A DNA stretch of 24,657 bases from Paraglomus occultum (taxonomy: Eukaryota; Glomeromycota; Glomeromycetes; Paraglomerales; Paraglomeraceae). How positions within the stretch are numbered: the first letter of the stretch is position 1; each line of letters starts with the position of its first letter. The notes under the pieces were generated by a model, which was given only the letters and a program-made list of their open reading frames with translations, did no database searches and was not told the DNA's origin. The stretch is taken from contig CAJVPJ010000455.1 of assembly GCA_910592205.1 (NCBI GenBank), positions 1 through 24,657 of the forward strand, given 5' to 3'. Positions 20,348 through 24,657 of the stretch are shown in pieces. The position numbers and the translations under genes are program-made.

Positions 20348-22744
20348 TTATACGGTAATCAAGTAGTACAAACATATGTCATCTAAGAGACAAACACGCG
20401 TCTTGTGTAGGGAATCATTAACAGACACAATTTCAAATTCTCTATCCTCATACTTTAACTCTCCCTCCCATGCCTTCTCTGCATTCTTTCTTATGGTGAC
20501 ATTTACGGGGTCACATCAACCTCCTCATACTCCTTCAGTTTCTTGTCATCATTGTCATCATCATTTTTTCCGAAATAGGAACTCAACGTGGGGTTTAGGA
20601 CATAGGTTAACCATAAACATAGTACAATTATAGGTTGTTCTGTAGCACTGTGAACGTTTGATGTGGTTTTTGAAATTTTTCTTGCTAGCTGAAATGACAA
20701 GCTCAAAACAATATGCGGGGGATGCAGCACCATTACGGATGAGAAGGTCTAAACGCTGACGCTGTTTGTTGCCTTTCACATACTAATACTCCTCCTTTGC
20801 TTCAACCAAAACTTTGTATCCCAAATTTGGATACTGTCGAGGCAATAGTCACGGGAGAGCGGATAATAATAACTACTGTCTCGGTTTGGGATCTAGCTGC
20901 GCAGTCGTAGGAGTGTGGCTCACCTCAGCGATAGCTAAATCGTAACAAACAGTTAGTGACCTTTAAACTGGGCTTTTCCAGTGCTAACGTATTCCTATAC
21001 GTGTCACACACACTAATCCTAAATAGTTAACTTTGAAGACGGTAGCAAACTCTGACTGAAATGCATATTCAGATGGGTGTTCATTTGCATTCAGAGTCTG
21101 TTGAGAGTAGATGTTCCGAATGCATAAATTCTGTATAGAAATAAGCATTTAATATTAGGGATCAAATGCCTCAGTGTTAATCAGTAACAATAAACATTCA
21201 TTAAAAACCATACTTGTTGTGCGTGCCAACAGCCATCGAGGATCAAGTGTTGTTGCATTCAGCGGGACCTTGGATATAGATATATCAGGCAGAACTATGG
21301 GTGAAATTATTAAGCTACGGAGGATAGGTGCACTAATTTCGGTTTCCCAACATCCATTATCCAATTCCCGTTTCACAAATATCATTCCTTCAGCAAGGAG
21401 ATATTTTGCATCTTCATCGTTCCTATGTTGTTGAGAGAGAAGAACATATTTATGAGTTAGTCCGAAGGCAATAGTGGATTATGAAGAGGTAATTAATCTA
21501 CAGGATCAATTTGGCACGTGCCGAAACGTAAAGTTTTGATAAGTATATGTCGACGTTGGGGTGTGAGAGTATCAAGATTTCGCACAATGGATGCATATGT
21601 TGACATCTGCAGTATGCGATTTAGCAGTTTAACAGGAGTATGCTTTCTCCAATCATCGAGTGTTATAATGCAAGTATTCTCATAAGAATATGTAGTTTGA
21701 ATATAATCACCACAAGCGCCAACGAGACCTCGATGGCCAAGGGTGAGATAAAAAAATATCCACTGCAATATTGGCAGCATCAAACTCTGAATTATTACAT
21801 TTAGCAAATTGAGTAAAAAGATCGTGGACTTCAGCTTCAGTAAATCGATTACATGTCAAGCTTGCCTCTCCTGAAAAAGGTGAAATTGATGACATAGATC
21901 CAGGTCGTTGGCGAGCAAGCAGAAGATCCCTAATGCTTGCAGTCCCACAGAGTAAAAGAGAATAGAGGCGAAAATTATCACGATCACCCTTGAGAGTCCG
22001 CAGCGAATCAATAAACTCGGTAATGACCTGTTCGTTATCATTGCTGGTCAGACGTGAGGCCTCATCAATGATGATGATAGCTTGGTTTTGCACAAGGGGT
22101 TTATCTTTTGCAAAAAATCTCATGAAGGTGTTCCCCGAGCATTGCTGTCTAACATCGAAACTGAACCGGTCATTGCTTATAATTTTGAACCTTTCACATA
22201 CGCTTTCCAGAACGTGTTACGCCCTTAATCAACAAGAACATTGGCATCGAAAGTCACAAGAAATATTTCTAATTTCTGCGGATCAAAGCCAGCTTCTCTA
22301 ATTTCTTCCGGATGAGTGCGGAGCCAGCGTAGAATCGCGTGACAAGCTGTAGATTTCCCACTTTGCCTGTGCCCAAACAAGGGGGTAAACTCGCGTTGAA
22401 GGAGTAACTGTGCCACTCTCTCAGTTTCGACTATAGGCTCGATATAGAAATTCGAATCGGGGTAAGCCTCGTTTGCGGAAGCGAAGAAGCGACGCTCTGA
22501 TTTACAAAAAAAAAATCAGACAATTCTATGGCTAGAGATTATTAAACACTTTCTCACTGCAAATAATAAGCAACTTACTAGGCGTAATCACATTGTATTC
22601 CTCCTCAGCCTTTCGTTTACTCGTATTTGTGTAACCAAAATTGAAACAGGAGGCACAATATGGAAATCGATTGAAAAACCCCCAGCAACAGTAACCTTTC
22701 ACAACCTTCTCCATAAAACTGTGTAAACACTGACTTAGTATCAT
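20348..22744 (-). pseudogene. Crinkler-like P-loop NTPase/nuclease pseudogene
   Basis: A decayed gene of the Crinkler/CR effector type: an ATPase domain followed by a restriction-nuclease-like C-terminus. An N-terminal exon (Cys-rich YCCWGFFNRFPYC, then KRKAEEEYNV) ends at a gtaagt donor near 22578. The next exon carries the Walker A motif GHRQSGKST (about 22360), then Walker B IIIIDEAS (about 22070) and GTASIRDLL with SPFS (about 21880-21950). A GHRGLVGACG block follows near 21730, then a LLAEGMIFVKRE segment near 21380, and a nuclease-like RLDLLI...CFELVI block near 20700. Visible breaks are a TAA at 22225-22227, a frameshift near 22200, a shift at the A run 21750-21756, a stop at 21493, stops between 21155 and 20780, a shift at the T run 20564-20569, and one near 20509. 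Ubiquitin-like Crinkler headers are not seen, so the class is from the NTPase/nuclease architecture. Confidence 0.65.
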
Positions 22745-22823
22745 TCTCCCAACAAACTCGCAATACTACGTCTACTCTACACACTACTCTATATCCCCAA
22801 CGCCCGAGTCACAAAGTCGTTAC

Positions 22824-23066
22824 CTGGCCTGGCTGAGAGGTCAGCCTCTTCATTTCCCCCTTCCAATATTCTAAGTTCGTTTTCAGCTCGTCACGCTCCA
22901 TCTCCAACTCTGCTCTCTCGCCCGCCCAGTCTTCCTGTATGTTTCCTCTTCTCAGATCATCGAGTCTCTTCAACTTCGCCTTCACTTCGTCATACTCAGC
23001 TTCCGTATGCTTGCTCGGTTGCGCCGCAGTGTATGATGAACAAACGAATATTTTATTATAAAACAC
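22824..23066 (-). other. Coiled-coil exon, possible 5' part of the pseudogene
   Basis: An open minus-strand stretch ending at a good donor (CCAG then gtaacg, 22824). It encodes a charged helical segment (AEYDEVKAKLKRLDDLRRGN, then ELEMERDELKTNLEYWKGEM) with coiled-coil character. No ATG begins the frame, so the 5' end is unknown. The obvious acceptor at 22719 is out of frame with the downstream N-terminal exon, although weaker AGs at about 22710 would fit. It may belong to the Crinkler-like remnant or be a separate gene fragment. Confidence 0.4.
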
Positions 23067-23153
23067 CGGTTAACTTACTTCAAAATCAACCACAACGCAA
23101 TAAATATCGTTGAAACAATACATCTTAAACCAAATCTGTCAACACCACGAAAA

Positions 23154-23534
23154 ATGCTTACATTCACAAGCGAATTCTTTTTTGGAGTATTTATTGGCTT
23201 CGTTCTCGGCCTGTTGATAAATGGCATAATTTGTAACAGGCAACTCCACAACATGGAACTACTGACCAAGACTATGAAGTCCAAAAAATCGTCAAAAACG
23301 AAACCACCAGCGAACAAAATTTACTCGCCAGAAATTAAAACGTTGTGGAACGCTTTAAAACAATTATACGATAAGAGGACCGAGTCGGATCCAAAATTTT
23401 CATTTAACAAAATGGCGTTTGAAATTTATAAGTTGCTTGGTGAAGGAAAAGCTGTTGCAGCGTCCACAATACGAAATTTTTACCTACCCCGCGGGAAAAG
23501 ACCATCGAGGCAATCCAACAACCAAATCAAATAA
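23154..23534 (+). CDS. Small single-pass membrane protein with helical DNA-binding-like domain
   Basis: An intronless gene encoding 126 residues. An N-terminal hydrophobic helix (FFFGVFIGFVLGLLINGIIC, about 8-27) looks like a signal anchor. A Lys/Ser-rich linker (KSKKSSKTKPPANK, about 42-55) follows, then a compact helical domain (IKTLWNALKQLYDKR to the end). Its final part, FNKMAFEIYKLLGEGKAV then STIRNFYLPRGKRPS, has the helix-turn-helix-like spacing seen in small repetitive fungal domains that I cannot name. The ATG at 23154 is preceded by an A-rich context (cgaaaa). It is divergent from the coiled-coil stretch on the other strand. No function is assigned. The pairing of a membrane anchor with a basic helical domain is unusual. 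Confidence 0.55.
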   Translation: MLTFTSEFFFGVFIGFVLGLLINGIICNRQLHNMELLTKTMKSKKSSKTKPPANKIYSPEIKTLWNALKQLYDKRTESDPKFSFNKMAFEIYKLLGEGKAVAASTIRNFYLPRGKRPSRQSNNQIK

Positions 23535-23605
23535 AACCAGCCTCTCTATCACTCTCGCACCACACGCACACACATAAGCTTTCCCCCCCAAAAAAACATT
23601 TAACA

Positions 23606-23806
23606 ATGCCTCTCTCAGCCGAACAACTCAAACAAAAACGTTTAAACGGCCACGAAGACGGACCTAAGTTCCAGCCGAACAACTCAAACAAAAACGTTTA
23701 AACGGCCACGAAGACGGACCTAAGTTCCAGCCGAACGGGTTTTTCGTGTATCGCCAAACATTTGGCGTCGTCCACGTTGGATCGACGAAGAAAAGGAAAA
23801 TGTAAA
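23606..23806 (+). pseudogene. Short reading frame broken by a tandem duplication
   Basis: An ATG at 23606 with A at -3 opens MPLSAEQLKQKRLNGHEDG. Because a 56-base segment is present twice and 56 is not a multiple of three, the frame shifts in the second copy and stops at the TAA at 23699-23701. Past the duplication the original register would continue through an open stretch (NGFFVYRQTFGVVHVGSTKK) to a TAA near 23804. This suggests a small gene of under 50 codons that was disrupted recently. No family is recognised. Confidence 0.4.
23616..23736. repeat. Perfect 56-base tandem duplication
   Basis: Copy 1 is 23616-23671 and copy 2 is 23672-23727, identical by eye, followed by the first nine bases of a third unit (cagccgaac, 23728-23736). 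That nine-base homology at the junction is what replication slippage or unequal exchange would use. Confidence 0.93.
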
Positions 23807-24124
23807 CCACTCAGATGGAGACGATGAAATAAAGAAATAGATAACAATAGTGATAGTAAAGAGGATAATGAAACTTAAATTTGCACCAGAGTGACCAAAG
23901 AATAGGTTATACTCATTAATAGCTTTGGGTCCGAGTATTTTCCTCCATGCAATCACTCTGGTGCTTTAGTATTATTTATATTTCAAGAGCGCGCATTCAA
24001 TAATCGAATAATAAAATATATAATTCTACACAAAATTCCTTAAAGAAAGATTGAGATCGGAGTTATGCTCAAAGAATTGATGAAAAAAACAGAGGAAGCT
24101 AACATTTTTCATAATTTTAATCTT
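23807..24124. other. Gene-free AT-rich spacer
   Basis: No supportable gene. A minus-strand open frame overlapping this area and the duplication (to 23720) looks incidental. A short A/T-rich stretch near 24000-24030 precedes the transposase fragment. Confidence 0.45.
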
Positions 24125-24164
24125 AGGGGAGAAAAAAGAAAAAGGCAGTTCGGAGAGAAGAGGG

Positions 24165-24371
24165 TTGTCTGGTGTCCAAAAAGCTGAAATATGTCGTTTA
24201 AAAGAGCGAGGTGTTAGTCAAATTACAATAGCGAAGCAATTCGATATTTCCGAGGCAACCGTTTCAAAAATTGTGCGTGATAAGGTAAGATGGTTATCGC
24301 TTGATCTAAATATTAATAAGGCTATTAAGAAGCGGCAAAGAACTGCAAAGCGTTTTGGATATGTTTGTTAG
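24165..24371 (+). pseudogene. Pogo/Tigger (CENP-B-type) transposase N-terminal fragment
   Basis: The frame encodes a Psq/CENP-B-N helix-turn-helix: VQKAEICRLKERGVSQITIA, then KQFDISEATVSKIVRDKVRW, followed by a linker with KKRQRTAKRF. This order (recognition helix, W-L-S, then a basic RxRTAK motif) is that of the N-terminus of pogo/Tigger transposases. The frame then runs off into FGYVC and stops, where relatives continue to a second HTH and a DDE domain. There is no ATG at the expected start (the first in-frame codon near there is TTG), so it is a 5'- and 3'-truncated relic. The DDE domain is not in the window. Confidence 0.6.
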
Positions 24372-24631
24372 CAAGCAGTAATAAACAACTTAGTATTAGT
24401 GAGTGAGCATTAAATCAAAGAATATAGCCGTTTAGTCAATGTTATGTCTTTTTTCGCTTTTTATTTCCCTTTATTTCTTCGTTCTTTGAATAATATAATT
24501 AAATGGTATGACATTTTATATAAATTGTTCAGCACAGTTGAATCGTCAGTAGAAATAACGTTTGAGTCATTTATTATTATACTGGCCAGTCGCGATATAG
24601 TGAAGATTTATGCCACTTATATATGAACTTT

Positions 24632-24657
24632 ACTATATTGAAAATTTTCGATATAGT
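24632..24657. repeat. Near-perfect 26-base palindrome at the window edge
   Basis: actatattgaaaa followed by ttttcgatatagt: the two 13-base arms are reverse complements except for one pair. A related inverted copy (cgatatagtgaag, 24592-24604) lies just upstream. The window ends here, so the element may extend further. Confidence 0.75.

Noticed and set aside
20376-20633. Plus-strand 85-codon frame with His-rich stretch
   Set aside because: It is antisense to the C-terminal part of the Crinkler-like remnant; the His run mirrors an Asp/Asn run on the other strand.
23720-23956. Minus-strand frame with a hydrophobic stretch
   Set aside because: It overlaps the duplication on the opposite strand, has no family resemblance, and its hydrophobic part comes from AT-rich intergenic DNA.
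1-24657. tRNA, rRNA or CRISPR array
   Set aside because: I scanned by eye for GTTCGA-type B boxes with matching arms, rRNA cores and regularly spaced repeats, and found none convincing. The only regular arrays are the protein-coding Sel1 units and the 56-base pair.

Overview
The window looks like nuclear DNA from a filamentous fungus. The best fit is an arbuscular-mycorrhizal type (Glomeromycotina/Mucoromycota). The reasons are AT-rich intergenic DNA, many short GT-AG introns with gtaagt-like donors, a Mortierella-like front-end fatty-acid desaturase, a long Sel1-repeat protein, and decayed Crinkler-like and transposase-like genes of kinds common in these genomes. The assignment to a lineage is inferred from recognised sequence; no search was run.

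Layout. 1-2866: a five-exon universal stress protein gene (915-2156, +) behind a pyrimidine-rich upstream region. 2867-7210: a compact housekeeping block. It holds an eight-exon uracil-DNA glycosylase (-), divergent from a small AIRIM/C1orf109-like gene (+), which converges on a type II membrane O-fucosyltransferase-like gene (-). 7211-10592: gene-poor, with weak minus-strand coding remnants. 10593-12082: an intron-containing MFS transporter that resembles bacterial ArsJ (+). 12083-15101: a gene-free stretch with one strong hairpin. 15102-16988: a six-exon cytochrome-b5-fused delta-6-type desaturase (+). 17456-19126: an intronless protein of 15 Sel1 repeats (+). 19599-23066: a decay zone with a transposase-like pseudogene and a heavily broken Crinkler-like P-loop NTPase/nuclease pseudogene (both -). 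23154-24657: a small membrane-anchored protein, a short reading frame broken by a 56-bp tandem duplication, a pogo/CENP-B-type helix-turn-helix fragment, and a palindrome at the window edge.

The genes do not form a pathway or operon. They are independent eukaryotic genes: stress response, base-excision repair, ribosome maturation, glycosylation, metalloid transport, and polyunsaturated lipid synthesis. The most notable item is the ArsJ-like transporter. That family is best known as a bacterial arsenic-resistance efflux pump, and here it sits in an intron-bearing eukaryotic gene with a cytosolic N-terminal extension. Exon boundaries were derived by hand from splice signals and family resemblance, so each needs transcript support.
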